Assembly: GCA_024640585.1 (NCBI GenBank)
Contig: JAHEEQ010000001.1
Span: 1-50,146 of the forward strand
Length of the DNA: 50,146 nt
From: Micrococcales bacterium
GTDB taxonomy: Bacteria > Actinomycetota > Actinomycetes > S36-B12 > UBA5976
Reading direction: 5' to 3'
Below, in pieces: positions 25,466 to 34,066 of the stretch (the stretch's first letter is position 1; every line of letters begins with the position of its first letter). The translations under genes and the position numbers were made by a program. Under the pieces are notes generated by a model that worked only from the letters and a program-made list of their open reading frames with translations, was not told the origin of the DNA and made no database searches.

Positions 25466-26167
25466 ATGATTTCCCTCCAACCAAAACCAGCTAATTCACC
25501 TACAAATTTTCGTGTTAAAGATGTAGATGTTCGCAAATACTTTTTGAAAGAAGCGGAAATAGATGCCGAGATTCAATTCTCTGAAAAAGTGGCTTCAGTT
25601 CGGCTAGAGACCACTTACTTTGATACACCAGACGGCAGATTATTCGCGGATCAATTTCGAAAGACAAAACGTCGATTCAAGGTTCGTTCACGAGTTATTG
25701 GAGGTGGGCAACCCGAATTAGAGGTAAAAGTTAAAGGAAGTTTGCACCCTCAGAGGATTTGGATTGCAGAACCTGGAATTACATTTGAAAATGGTGGTCG
25801 CGAATTCATTCGAAATGTAATCGATACTGCGTTTGATCCATTGTTTGCGCGAAAGATAGAACAGGAAATGACTGCAGTTGCGATTACTGTCTTTGACCGC
25901 GCAAGTTATTTGACTGAGGATGAGAATCATCTCTTTGATTTCGATACAAATGTGGAGCTATCAACTCCAAAATCTTCTGCGGTGCTAAAGCCAGGTTTAA
26001 CTCTGCTGGAACTTTCGAGTACCAACTCCGAACAACTTGTGCCAATAACATGGAAACCGAGAAAATTCAGCAAGTTTGGTGCAACTCTAGATTTATTAAC
26101 TGGTGAGCGAGTTCGAAGTCACAAATTAGGACTTCTTGAAAAACTTTTTGAGATTAAACAAACTTGA
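25466..26167 (+). CDS. VTC-domain protein (polyphosphate polymerase-like)
   Basis: The 233-aa protein is a single VTC domain, the tunnel fold that makes polyphosphate from ATP in yeast Vtc4. Conserved basic and acidic tunnel residues are seen in LETTYFDTPDGRLF, RRFKVRSR (Lys72, Arg74, Arg76) and ELEVKVKG (Glu84, Glu86, Lys88), and a C-terminal SKF (202-204). The usual ExK strand near the end reads LLELSSTNS, so the Lys there is Ser184. There is no membrane segment; the domain probably works on the cytoplasmic face with the DUF4956 protein whose stop codon abuts this ATG. The gene overlaps the convergent Lamin-tail gene by 14 bases. Polymerase activity is inferred from family only. Confidence 0.85.
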   Translation: MISLQPKPANSPTNFRVKDVDVRKYFLKEAEIDAEIQFSEKVASVRLETTYFDTPDGRLFADQFRKTKRRFKVRSRVIGGGQPELEVKVKGSLHPQRIWIAEPGITFENGGREFIRNVIDTAFDPLFARKIEQEMTAVAITVFDRASYLTEDENHLFDFDTNVELSTPKSSAVLKPGLTLLELSSTNSEQLVPITWKPRKFSKFGATLDLLTGERVRSHKLGLLEKLFEIKQT

Positions 26168-26882
26168 TTTGCAAAGTTGTTGTCGAATAGCCATAGCCAT
26201 TAGTGATTTTTATTCCTACAGTCATGGTTTGTTTCTTACGTTTCGAAATTGTTAATGAGCCAGCACTTGTGACCGCAACTCCGGTTTTTGCTGCAGCCAA
26301 AGAAAATGTGCCGTTGCGTGTGGCTGCTAGGGCAATTGTGCACTTCAACTTTGCCTTGCATGTGTAACTAGTTTTACCAACTAACTTCGGAAGCAAATTT
26401 TCATTTGCAGAACCAATAGTCGGGACAGTGTGTCCCCAAGTGGAAGCGCCATCTGAGATTCGGCCATATGTATTTCCGACCTCAAAAGCTGGTGGATTTA
26501 TGCGGTCTACTTCAGTCCATAGGACCCCACTTCCGCGACCTAGGTAAATTGTTTCTTGTCTTGTGCAGTCAATTCCAAAGAGCAAGCCGGTGTTGACTGG
26601 GTTTTGCCGAACAACAACATAACCTTTCGCTTCAATCACTTTTCCGGTTGTGAATCGATAAACATGTTTCGGAGTTGGATTTTCAGTTGCTGGATTTCTA
26701 TCCGTTAGAGCCCATCCACTTAGATCAACACGTGAATTTGTGGGGTTATAGAGCTCTATTGCATCAATTCCATCGCATTTAAGTTCATTGATGACAACAG
26801 TATTTGCGACGGCGTTAGCTGTTGGTTGCACCGCGAGGCTAGTGAACCAGAGAGCCAGAATCAAGAATTTTTTCATAATCAT
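26154..26882 (-). CDS. Secreted Lamin-tail-domain protein
   Basis: The 242-aa product has a signal peptide (MKKFLILALWFTSLAVQPTANA after a two-residue lead; Met3 is an alternative start with GGAA upstream). A Lamin-tail domain (LTD) follows at about residues 25-140: VVINELKCDGIDAIELYNPTNSRVDLSGWALTDR and GYVVVRQ. The last 70 residues are a beta-rich tail with two Cys. LTD domains are often attached to secreted nucleases or CotH proteins and are thought to help anchor them. The gene overlaps the CotH-gene stop by four bases, so the two are co-expressed. Confidence 0.82.
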   Translation of the reverse strand: MIMKKFLILALWFTSLAVQPTANAVANTVVINELKCDGIDAIELYNPTNSRVDLSGWALTDRNPATENPTPKHVYRFTTGKVIEAKGYVVVRQNPVNTGLLFGIDCTRQETIYLGRGSGVLWTEVDRINPPAFEVGNTYGRISDGASTWGHTVPTIGSANENLLPKLVGKTSYTCKAKLKCTIALAATRNGTFSLAAAKTGVAVTSAGSLTISKRKKQTMTVGIKITNGYGYSTTTLQIKFV

Positions 26883-28888
26883 TTCCGAGCATACTTAATT
26901 GGGGTTGACCACGCAGAATTTCCAGCTTCGGTTATGACCTGAATCCGGTAGTAGCGGGTCTTACCATTGGGGTGAGCAAAAAGTAATGAAGTTGTATTTG
27001 TGAACGTTGCTTTTTTCCAACTCTGGCCGGTTAGCGATGATGCAACGCGATAGCCAGTGATAGTGTAATTTTTGTTGCTTGCCGCTTTCCAGGAAACCTT
27101 CACTTTAGCGCCAGATTTTTGAAATTTTAGGAGTTTAACTTTTGGTAATGCGGCAACCGAAAGTCGAACAGGTTCGCTCCATGAACTTTCCCCCGCTGAG
27201 TTGATAGATCTCACTCTGACGTAAATTTGCTGACCGATATCTAGACTGAAGTTGGTGAATAATTCGGTTTGATTTGAAAAGCTCCAATTCGAGTTGTCTT
27301 CAGAAATTCCGACATCGTAGCTGTCAATATCAATTGAAGGTGAAGAATCATCTTCCCAGACCACCAAGAAATCTGTTCCAGCTCTAGAAGTATTCACGAC
27401 TGGAGCAGGAGGTAAATGCGGAGTTGCAATTGAAACAGGTGTCGACCAAGTTGAACTTCCAACTTCATTTATGGTCCGAACCCTGACTTGAGTTGTAACT
27501 CCTGGTGTTAATTGAATTTGAGCACTATCGCCATCAAAAATTTCACTATCAGTCCAATTGACATTATTAGTTGTGGTCCGAATTTGGTGGCCAACAAGAG
27601 GCACATTGTTCAGATTGTCGTCATTCCAAGTGATGGTTCCAGTTAGCTTATCCCGCGCTATGAAGCCGGTAGGTCGATTCGGTTTGTATGAAGAAATCAG
27701 GTCCGATATACCTGCAGTTCTATTCACAAGCACATCGTCGATTGTGTCTTGCAAATAGAAGGTCCAGTCACTTCCGTATTCCTTCATCGTGTCAGCTGAG
27801 ACACTTGATTGAATTACTGGAAGGATTTCGCTTGCCATAGTTGACAAGTTAAGTGACTCATAAACAGTTTTTACCCGGCCTATTGCACCCATGTACATCT
27901 CGTAACATCTAGTGACTTCTAGACATTTTTGGTAAAGAACGCCATGCCCCCATGGTTCGACAAATGGGTAGTAGCCGCCGCCCCAGGTCTGATCCATTCC
28001 AGAAGGCAGAATTGTTGCTTTCCCATCTAGATCAAAGTGCAAGTAATAGTTGTTCCAAATTGTGTACGTGTAACCATCCCAGTGTGAGATAAAAAGTTCA
28101 GCCGCAAAGAGACGAGTTAGTTCTCTCATGTCAGCTACTTGTGAAATTGCATCAAACCATTCATCGCCGCTCAGAGTCTGCAGATTCACAAAATTCCACA
28201 AGTCGCTTGTTAGATAGTTTTCCCAAGTTATTGGGTCACCTTCGTCAAGTTCATAGTTCCAAAAATGTTCTGGAATTGCGTCAGTCCAGTAAGCACCTTC
28301 AAACATATGATTTGTGCCGTTGTACCAACGTTTTAACATTGTTTTGTCTACTGCTTCAAGATTTAGATACAAACCGTAAAGTTGATTATTCACAGTCACA
28401 TTGGCGTATCCAGTTCTGGCAGCTGGAATGCCGACTGCTCGCATGAATCTGTAGGCAAGTTGTTCGTGGATCATGCTTGCGTCTTGCACCATGTTGTTCA
28501 AAACTATTTTCTTTAGGCCCATGAATTTTTGTTTTGGCACAACAAAATTGAACTTGATTCTAAAGCTGCATTTTTGATAAATATTTCTTAGAGATCCCCA
28601 ACCACCTTTAACGCGCACTCCCACATCCAAAGGACCAGTGGTGACGCCATCTATAGTTATAGAAAATTTGGCGGGAACGTAGGTTTCAGGGCTCCAATAA
28701 AGAGACTCTTTGTTTGCATCGGAAATATTCAAAGCAATTTCGTTCACTTTGAGCGGGTCATAAAGAGCTGCACCTTCGTCAGTGCCTTCGACGTATGAAT
28801 TTGTTGCACTAGTCGGGGCGGCAATCACTAAAGTGAACACCAAAAAGAGAACCCCGAAGCCAACTAGTGTCCTCGAGGTTCTTTTCAT
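26879..28888 (-). CDS. Secreted CotH-family kinase with fibronectin type III domains
   Basis: The start chosen is ATG 28888, which gives a signal peptide (MKRTSRTLVGFGVLFLVFTL, ending near APTSA); the frame runs 32 codons further upstream into the aminotransferase gene without support. The CotH kinase domain covers about residues 30-410: RVKGGWGSL, FRIKFNF, NNMVQDASMIHEQLAYRFM, GLYLNLEAVDK, FISHWDGYTYTIWNNYYLH and PSGMDQTWGGGY, the metal-binding Asp motif. Three fibronectin type III-like repeats follow (about 415-500, 505-595, 600-669; seen in VRVRTINEVGSSTWSTP, VRVRSINSAGESSWSEP, RIQVITEAGNSAWSTP). CotH proteins are atypical protein kinases that can phosphorylate secreted proteins. Here it is secreted with an LTD partner. 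Confidence 0.88.
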   Translation of the reverse strand: MKRTSRTLVGFGVLFLVFTLVIAAPTSATNSYVEGTDEGAALYDPLKVNEIALNISDANKESLYWSPETYVPAKFSITIDGVTTGPLDVGVRVKGGWGSLRNIYQKCSFRIKFNFVVPKQKFMGLKKIVLNNMVQDASMIHEQLAYRFMRAVGIPAARTGYANVTVNNQLYGLYLNLEAVDKTMLKRWYNGTNHMFEGAYWTDAIPEHFWNYELDEGDPITWENYLTSDLWNFVNLQTLSGDEWFDAISQVADMRELTRLFAAELFISHWDGYTYTIWNNYYLHFDLDGKATILPSGMDQTWGGGYYPFVEPWGHGVLYQKCLEVTRCYEMYMGAIGRVKTVYESLNLSTMASEILPVIQSSVSADTMKEYGSDWTFYLQDTIDDVLVNRTAGISDLISSYKPNRPTGFIARDKLTGTITWNDDNLNNVPLVGHQIRTTTNNVNWTDSEIFDGDSAQIQLTPGVTTQVRVRTINEVGSSTWSTPVSIATPHLPPAPVVNTSRAGTDFLVVWEDDSSPSIDIDSYDVGISEDNSNWSFSNQTELFTNFSLDIGQQIYVRVRSINSAGESSWSEPVRLSVAALPKVKLLKFQKSGAKVKVSWKAASNKNYTITGYRVASSLTGQSWKKATFTNTTSLLFAHPNGKTRYYRIQVITEAGNSAWSTPIKYARK

Positions 28889-28910
28889 TGGAGCATTCTT
28901 GCAGGTTGAG

Positions 28911-30323
28911 TTAACTTCGCAACGCTGCAGCAAGTTCGCGGAAATTCTCCACCAAAAGATCAATTTCACGCTGGCCATGGGCAAGCGAGATTAACCATTG
29001 TTCGTCTAGCCCTGGAGGAGTGATGATTCCGCGGTTTAGCGACCATAGGAATGAGAGCTCAGCCACTTCAAAGTCAGTCGCTTTGTAATCTCGGTAGTCT
29101 CGAACTGGTGTAACCGCCCAGGTGATACATCCCTTGATACCAAATCCGATGGTGTGGGCTGGAAGCTCGAACTCATCGATGATCTCACTGATTCGGTTTA
29201 GCGCTTGGAGATTTAATTCTTCAGCCTTTTTTAGCGCTTCGGTAGTGCAAACTTCGTCTATCGCACGCACCCCTGCAAGAGAGAGGGGATTGCCGTTAAA
29301 CGTACCAAAGTGCTGCATCTTGCCTAGCGTGATTGCTTCCATAATTTCACGTTTTCCACCAAATGCGGCAATCGGAGTACCACCACCAATTGATTTTGCA
29401 AGTGTGATCAAATCTGGCTTGATACCAAGTCTTTGGGCGGCTCCTTGTGGACCAGCAGTTAGACCGGTTTTTACTTCATCAAAAATTAGGACGATGTTGT
29501 ATTCATCGCAAAGCTCACGAACTCTTTCGAGATACCCATTGTCAGGCAAAACGATTCCAATATTCTCAAGAACTGGTTCGATGATAAAGCATGCGATTGT
29601 GTTTGCATGCTTTTTGAAAACTCGTTCAAGTGATTCAGCATTGTTGTAAGGAACAACATAAACATCACCAGGAACAGTTGCAAGTTGCGCAACTGAATTT
29701 GGATCTTCTGCAGAACCAACCTGATCTAGACCAGGTTTTGCAGAAACCATCAACGGGTCATAACTACCGTGGTAGCCACCTTCGATTTTTACGACCCCAA
29801 GTTTTCCTGCGTATGCACGTGCAGTACGAACTGCATACATAGTTGATTCAGTACCAGAGTTTGTGAAACGTATTTGATCGATTGCAAATCTCTTACACAT
29901 GCGTTCAGTTGCATCGCGCGCAATTGGTGAAGGCATAACAAAAAGTGTTCCCACATCCAGCGTCTTGCGAATTTCGTCTAGCACACTTGGGTTTAGGTGC
30001 CCCGCGAGCATTGCGCCAAACCCCATTGATAGGTCGAGCATCTCGCGACCATCAACATCTTTCATCCACGCACCTTTAGCTGAGGCGATTGAAATTGGGA
30101 ATGGATCCCAATATTGGAAGGAAGATGTCACACCTAGCGGAGTGGTCTCACTCGCGAGTGCATTTTCAACTCCGGACTTTGCGCTTGAGTTCTTGAAAGT
30201 TTCCCATTCGATATTCAAAAGCTCTTTAATCCGCTCGGATGAAATTGGCTTTGGGTTCTTGGACAAGCGTCTATGGGTTTGAGGGTTGTTCGTTGTTTCA
30301 CTCGAGTTAATTTGAGTGCTCAT
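28911..30323 (-). CDS. Class-III aminotransferase (glutamate-1-semialdehyde aminomutase-like)
   Basis: The 470-aa protein is a PLP-dependent class-III aminotransferase closest in plan to glutamate-1-semialdehyde 2,1-aminomutase. Visible are the N-terminal GAWMKDVDGREMLDLSMGFGAMLAGH, FTNSGTESTMYAVRTARAYAG, EGGYHGSYD, FDEVKTGLTAGPQG and the Schiff-base lysine in ITLAKSIGGGTPIAAFGG. It is about 40 residues longer than HemL at the N terminus, and no other haem genes are near. HemL, or a transaminase of another pathway such as a surface-sugar route, are both possible. It precedes the CotH gene by 22 bases on the same strand and may form its operon. Confidence 0.8.
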   Translation of the reverse strand: MSTQINSSETTNNPQTHRRLSKNPKPISSERIKELLNIEWETFKNSSAKSGVENALASETTPLGVTSSFQYWDPFPISIASAKGAWMKDVDGREMLDLSMGFGAMLAGHLNPSVLDEIRKTLDVGTLFVMPSPIARDATERMCKRFAIDQIRFTNSGTESTMYAVRTARAYAGKLGVVKIEGGYHGSYDPLMVSAKPGLDQVGSAEDPNSVAQLATVPGDVYVVPYNNAESLERVFKKHANTIACFIIEPVLENIGIVLPDNGYLERVRELCDEYNIVLIFDEVKTGLTAGPQGAAQRLGIKPDLITLAKSIGGGTPIAAFGGKREIMEAITLGKMQHFGTFNGNPLSLAGVRAIDEVCTTEALKKAEELNLQALNRISEIIDEFELPAHTIGFGIKGCITWAVTPVRDYRDYKATDFEVAELSFLWSLNRGIITPPGLDEQWLISLAHGQREIDLLVENFRELAAALRS

Positions 30324-30458
30324 ATTTTTTTAACCGACCCGGCCATTGTGGCGAGCTGGTTGTCTCCTTACGGGTACTTTGTTGCTTGGCGAGTTTACCC
30401 ATACAAATGCAGGTTGTCAGTATTTTCAAAAGTATTTAATGGCTCAAACCTATTGAAA

Positions 30459-30485
30459 CGAAAGAATTTTCAAGTTTTGCTTTCG
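30459..30485. terminator. Weak hairpin in the 171-bp spacer
   Basis: CGAAAG (30459-30464) and CTTTCG (30480-30485) face each other over a 15-base loop, in the spacer between the aminotransferase start (30323) and the YncE-like stop (30495). For the minus strand a TTTC follows. It might serve as a weak terminator for the YncE-like gene. The rest of the spacer is AT-rich; nothing else is seen. Confidence 0.22.
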
Positions 30486-30494
30486 ATACAAAAG

Positions 30495-31598
30495 TTAACG
30501 GTTGTCAAACACCTTTATTTGCCCTCGGTAGCAGCCGACCCAAGTCCGATCTGTTAGAGCATCAAAAGTGACACCGATTGGGGCATCACAAACATTTACT
30601 TTCTGCAAAATCTTCATATCTGATGAGCGTAGCTTTACAACTGTGCCGCTTCCCCAGTGAACAACGAACAACGCTGTTCCATCGTCGCTAATTGCGAGCG
30701 ATCGAGCTTGCGAGCCAGTGATGGTTTCTTTGACCTTCTTATGCGTCTTAAGGTCGAACTTTAAAACTCCACCTGATGTATTAAGCGTCAAATACAAGTA
30801 GCGACCATCCGGAGAAATCACTAGTGCGCGCGGACCTGAACCAACATATATTTTGTGAATCTTCCAGTTTTGCAAATTAACGCGACGAACATAAACACCA
30901 CCCATTTCAGCAACGTATGCAAATTTGCTATCTGGTGAAACGATAATTCCACGTGGGTGTCGGCCAATTGGCAGTGTCTTAATTACTTTATCTTTTGCGA
31001 CATCAATAACATCCAATGAAAATCCACACCAGTTTGTAACTAAGACATATTTATTATCAGGAGTGACTTCGACAACCTTTGGAACTGCACCGACTTCGTA
31101 TGCGTTATCAATTTTGAAATTTTTCAAATTGATTCGGAAAAGGTAGCTGTCATCAAGTCCAGCGTCAGAATTGCATAAGTCTGATCCTTCAGGACCAAAA
31201 CCGCCACCGTACATTGAGTAATTGGTTGCGTACAGATATTTACCGTCTGGCGAGAATGCTCCTTCTACAGGAGCGCCGCGCATTTCACCTGACCACTTTG
31301 TGATACCAAATTTAGATAAATCAACTTTGTCGTAAATGGTTTTGACTAGCTTGACTTTGTTCACATCGTAAATAGTGATTGTGTGTCGGTACATCATATT
31401 GAACGCAGCAACCAAACCTGTATTTGATGCACGTACACTCTTTGGAGTAATACCGCCGGTAATAGTTTTGACCAATTTCATTTTGGTTTGGTCATTTGGA
31501 AGTGGCTGAATCGGGTCGCGTGGAGTGGTTGAGGCTGCTGGTGCCGCCAAGACAGCAATCAAAGTTGCTGCAATGAGTGCGAGTAAGTTCTTCTTCAC
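30495..31598 (-). CDS. Secreted YncE-like beta-propeller protein
   Basis: The 367-aa product starts at GTG 31598 after a strong GGAGGA site and carries a signal peptide (KKNLLALIAATLIAVLAAPA). The mature protein is a seven-bladed YVTN/YncE-type propeller: GAFSPDGKYLYATNY, VVEVTPDNKYVLVTNW, GIIVSPDSKFAYVAEM, ALVISPDGRYLYLTLN, SLAISDDGTALFVVHW and GVTFDALTDRTWVGCY. Such propellers are found in lactonases, nitrite-type enzymes and surface-layer proteins. No catalytic site can be identified. A Cys pair in the last blades could stabilise the fold. It lies upstream of the aminotransferase on the same strand. Confidence 0.85.
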   Translation of the reverse strand: MKKNLLALIAATLIAVLAAPAASTTPRDPIQPLPNDQTKMKLVKTITGGITPKSVRASNTGLVAAFNMMYRHTITIYDVNKVKLVKTIYDKVDLSKFGITKWSGEMRGAPVEGAFSPDGKYLYATNYSMYGGGFGPEGSDLCNSDAGLDDSYLFRINLKNFKIDNAYEVGAVPKVVEVTPDNKYVLVTNWCGFSLDVIDVAKDKVIKTLPIGRHPRGIIVSPDSKFAYVAEMGGVYVRRVNLQNWKIHKIYVGSGPRALVISPDGRYLYLTLNTSGGVLKFDLKTHKKVKETITGSQARSLAISDDGTALFVVHWGSGTVVKLRSSDMKILQKVNVCDAPIGVTFDALTDRTWVGCYRGQIKVFDNR

Positions 31599-31656
31599 GA
31601 TTCCTCCGGCAAGTATGGGGACAATTTTGCCACAAGTTTCGCGAGCTTTATTCCAA

Positions 31657-32157
31657 TTATTCCGGTGGATTGCAGTCTGTTGCAGGGGAATATGTGTACT
31701 TTTCGAACCATTTCACATTTGTGATAGACGTCAAAAGCTCAACGCCATCAACCACCTTGTATTTGCCAAATCCAGCAATAAACTCATTGTCTACATATTT
31801 GAAGACTAATTCACGCTTATTTTCTGTACCCTCAGCGGAAAAACTATAAATGCCATCGAGAATTTGGTTATTAAAACTTCCAACGTAATTCCCAGATGAA
31901 CTATCAAAACCATCGTTGTAATAACCAACAAATGCAGTGAATTTTCGATCTTCAAACGTGAGAATTTTGAGTGTGTATTTGTTTGTGTCATTCCAATTTA
32001 CATAACAACCAGAAAGATCTGTTGGAGTTGGTGACGCGGAATTAGTTAAAGTTCTAGATGGCAAAGGTTCAGGAATTAGAGTTGATGCTTTCCAGATTGA
32101 TAATGCAATCAAAACTAGTAGAAGGGCAAAGGCCCAATTCCTGAAAGCCTCTTTCAT
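31657..32157 (-). CDS. Membrane-anchored protein of unknown function, 166 aa
   Basis: The product has one N-terminal helix (WAFALLLVLIALSIWKAST), a Pro/Ser/Thr linker (PLPSRTLTNSASPTPTD), and an extracytoplasmic beta-rich domain of about 115 residues beginning DLSGCYVNW and ending ATDCNPPE, with a Cys at each end that may form a disulfide. An AAGG site precedes the ATG. The fold recalls small ligand-binding barrels, but I recognise no family. It precedes the YncE-like gene by 58 bases and may be transcribed with it. Confidence 0.65.
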   Translation of the reverse strand: MKEAFRNWAFALLLVLIALSIWKASTLIPEPLPSRTLTNSASPTPTDLSGCYVNWNDTNKYTLKILTFEDRKFTAFVGYYNDGFDSSSGNYVGSFNNQILDGIYSFSAEGTENKRELVFKYVDNEFIAGFGKYKVVDGVELLTSITNVKWFEKYTYSPATDCNPPE

Positions 32158-32198
32158 GCCTTAACCATAAGTTCGCTCAATCTCCATTCTCTAGGGTA

Positions 32199-32204
32199 TA
32201 TATT
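32199..32204 (+). promoter_or_regulatory. -10 element for a probably leaderless mRNA
   Basis: TATATT lies eight bases before the ATG at 32213, so a normal start of transcription would fall at or beside the ATG. No ribosome site is present. A leaderless transcript of the histidine-phosphatase gene is therefore likely; no clear -35 box is seen. Confidence 0.45.
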
Positions 32205-32212
32205 CCTGACTT

Positions 32213-32992
32213 ATGAAAACCTCGCGCGTACTTCAGACGGTTGTAAGCGTCATCACATTTGTGCTTGCAACTCTTGGCACAGCTAGCGCGAAACCCATAT
32301 CGGCTACGTCCACATGCTTAGAGCGAGTTCCAATCTATTTCGTTCGCCATGGTGAGTCCGAAGACAATGTCAACAATGTCGCAACTGGCTGGTCTGAAAC
32401 ACCATTGACTGGCACAGGTCGCGCTCAAGCCCGTAGGACTGGCAGATATTTGAGCCAAGTAACATTTTCGAAGTTCTATTCGAGCGATCTCGTACGCGCA
32501 ATTCAAACAGCGTCAATTATCAATGCTCGGTTAGCAAATCCACTTGAGATCCAACAAAGTGCGAATTTCCGTGAATGGAATTTAGGTAAATTCACGGGGC
32601 TTTCAAACACCGTGGCACAAAAAGCCATGATGAGACAACTCGGCTACACCATGAAGTTCACAACTACTAGCTGGAACAAGTTTGTTTCGCAGACTTCCCA
32701 AAAGCAAAGGATGAATGCATTAGCTGCAGCGGATGAAACAGGTGAAACAGAGACCTATCGCGAACTTAAATTGCGCCTGCTCGCTGGAGTTGACTCTCTT
32801 CTGATTGATTGTCACCCGGGTCGAGTAATTGTCACCATGCATGGAACTGCAATGATGGTTTTGCTGAAAGCTTTATCAAGTGAAACTTATTACAGCCCAG
32901 GAATTGGAAATGCCTCGATATCAGTGGTGGTACTGAAACAGGGTGCTTATTTCATAAAAACCATTGGGGCCTACGAACCGCACATCTGGTAG
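32213..32992 (+). CDS. Secreted histidine phosphatase
   Basis: The 259-aa protein starts with a signal peptide (MKTSRVLQTVVSVITFVLAT, cleavage near TASA-KP) and has the histidine-phosphatase fold: IYFVRHGESEDNVNN with the phospho-His in RHG, followed by PLTGTGRAQARRTG, FYSSDLVRAIQTA with the second Arg, FREWNLGKFTGL, and a late catalytic His in IVTMHGTAMM. The family hydrolyses phosphoesters through a phospho-histidine. With an export signal, it would act outside the membrane, for example to scavenge phosphate from organic esters. The substrate is unknown. It directly precedes the convergent NERD-Excalibur gene, which begins at the next base. Confidence 0.88.
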   Translation: MKTSRVLQTVVSVITFVLATLGTASAKPISATSTCLERVPIYFVRHGESEDNVNNVATGWSETPLTGTGRAQARRTGRYLSQVTFSKFYSSDLVRAIQTASIINARLANPLEIQQSANFREWNLGKFTGLSNTVAQKAMMRQLGYTMKFTTTSWNKFVSQTSQKQRMNALAAADETGETETYRELKLRLLAGVDSLLIDCHPGRVIVTMHGTAMMVLLKALSSETYYSPGIGNASISVVVLKQGAYFIKTIGAYEPHIW

Positions 32993-33988
32993 CTAATTGG
33001 TTTTCGCATTCCATTCGCAAGCACGTCCATCGCCATCGCGATCAAGTGCATAAACATCAACACCAACAACGTTCACTGGTTCATTTAAATCCGCGCAATC
33101 CACATCTGATTGTTGTGGAACGCATCCAGAATAATTCGTGTTGCAAGCTACTTGATGATGAGTTTTGTCATGAGCAACATAACCAAGACCAAAACCTATT
33201 ACTGATGCAATTACTCCGATAGATGCATAAAACTTTGTGTGTTTGTTACCAAGCAAACCCGCTTGCATTGCCATCGATCCAAGTCCAAGCGACACCAGGA
33301 TGCTGACTAATACGGCTGCAAACTCAACTTCGACATTGAACCCAGAAAAACAAATAGCAGCATTGAGTGCCGCAATCACAATTCCCAAGCTCAATCCGCG
33401 AACTTTTCTATTTTCAAAAGGACCATAACCAATTACTAGGTCACCATTGGTAGGGCGCTTCAAAAGAGTGATTGCTAAATCGATGTGTTCTTTAGTTGGA
33501 AATGAGTCAGCGTTTAGGGGAGAAGTAAGAACTTCTCGAATCTGATTCAGCATATTTGGTACATCTGATTTTCCGATTAAAAGTTCACGACGACCTTCAG
33601 GGCCCATATCGCCTTCTACTTGTGTGAAGGGCATTGCAACAAACCATTCTGAACGAATCAGCCCATGTTGCCATTCGGATTGCCGATCTAGATATCGGCG
33701 TAGAGCATGTTTCGCTTTGCGACCTTGCTCGACCGGATTGATGCGCCTGCTATAACCAGTTTCATCGTTTACTGTCCATTGCCCATCTGCAAAGGTGATG
33801 ATTCCGCCTTTAATTTCGAGAACTGCCACACCTGCATTTGGTATAAAAATAAGAGCATCTGCCTCAACATCACCATGCCGAGTATCTGAGAAACGAACAC
33901 GTTCAATCATTTCTTCACCAGGAAGCAGCTGCTGTCGAATCGCTTCGAAAATGATGCGCTCGGACTTCGGCACTTGTTGCGATTCCAT
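32993..33988 (-). CDS. NERD-domain membrane protein with C-terminal Excalibur domain
   Basis: The 331-aa product joins three parts. The first is a NERD nuclease-related domain (about 8-130) whose PD-(D/E)xK core is seen in DALIFIPNAGVAVLEIKGG. The second is three to four helices (about 200-275; SLGIVIAALNAAICFSGF, FAAVLVSILVSLGLGSMAM, YASIGVIASVIGFGLGYVA). The third is a Cys-rich Excalibur domain (about 285-331; DCADLNEP and VYALDRDGDGRACEWN), a calcium-binding motif. The NERD part would be cytoplasmic and the Excalibur part extracellular. NERD proteins are thought to process DNA; the join to an outside calcium sensor is unusual. GGGG precedes the ATG as ribosome site. Confidence 0.85.
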   Translation of the reverse strand: MESQQVPKSERIIFEAIRQQLLPGEEMIERVRFSDTRHGDVEADALIFIPNAGVAVLEIKGGIITFADGQWTVNDETGYSRRINPVEQGRKAKHALRRYLDRQSEWQHGLIRSEWFVAMPFTQVEGDMGPEGRRELLIGKSDVPNMLNQIREVLTSPLNADSFPTKEHIDLAITLLKRPTNGDLVIGYGPFENRKVRGLSLGIVIAALNAAICFSGFNVEVEFAAVLVSILVSLGLGSMAMQAGLLGNKHTKFYASIGVIASVIGFGLGYVAHDKTHHQVACNTNYSGCVPQQSDVDCADLNEPVNVVGVDVYALDRDGDGRACEWNAKTN

Positions 33989-34066
33989 TTAACCCCCGAT
34001 TAAGCGGCAAAGATTAGTAAAGAATTTTGCAAAATGTCGGATTTTGATTGGGGCTTTAGGCCCAAA

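Noticed and set aside
28889..28984. N-terminal extension of the CotH protein
   Set aside because: It overlaps the aminotransferase end and hides the signal peptide, which starts at Met 28888.
34049..34066. GGGC-TTTAG-GCCC hairpin after the epimerase gene as a terminator
   Set aside because: The stem is only four GC pairs with a mismatch beyond, and no T-tract follows on the minus strand.
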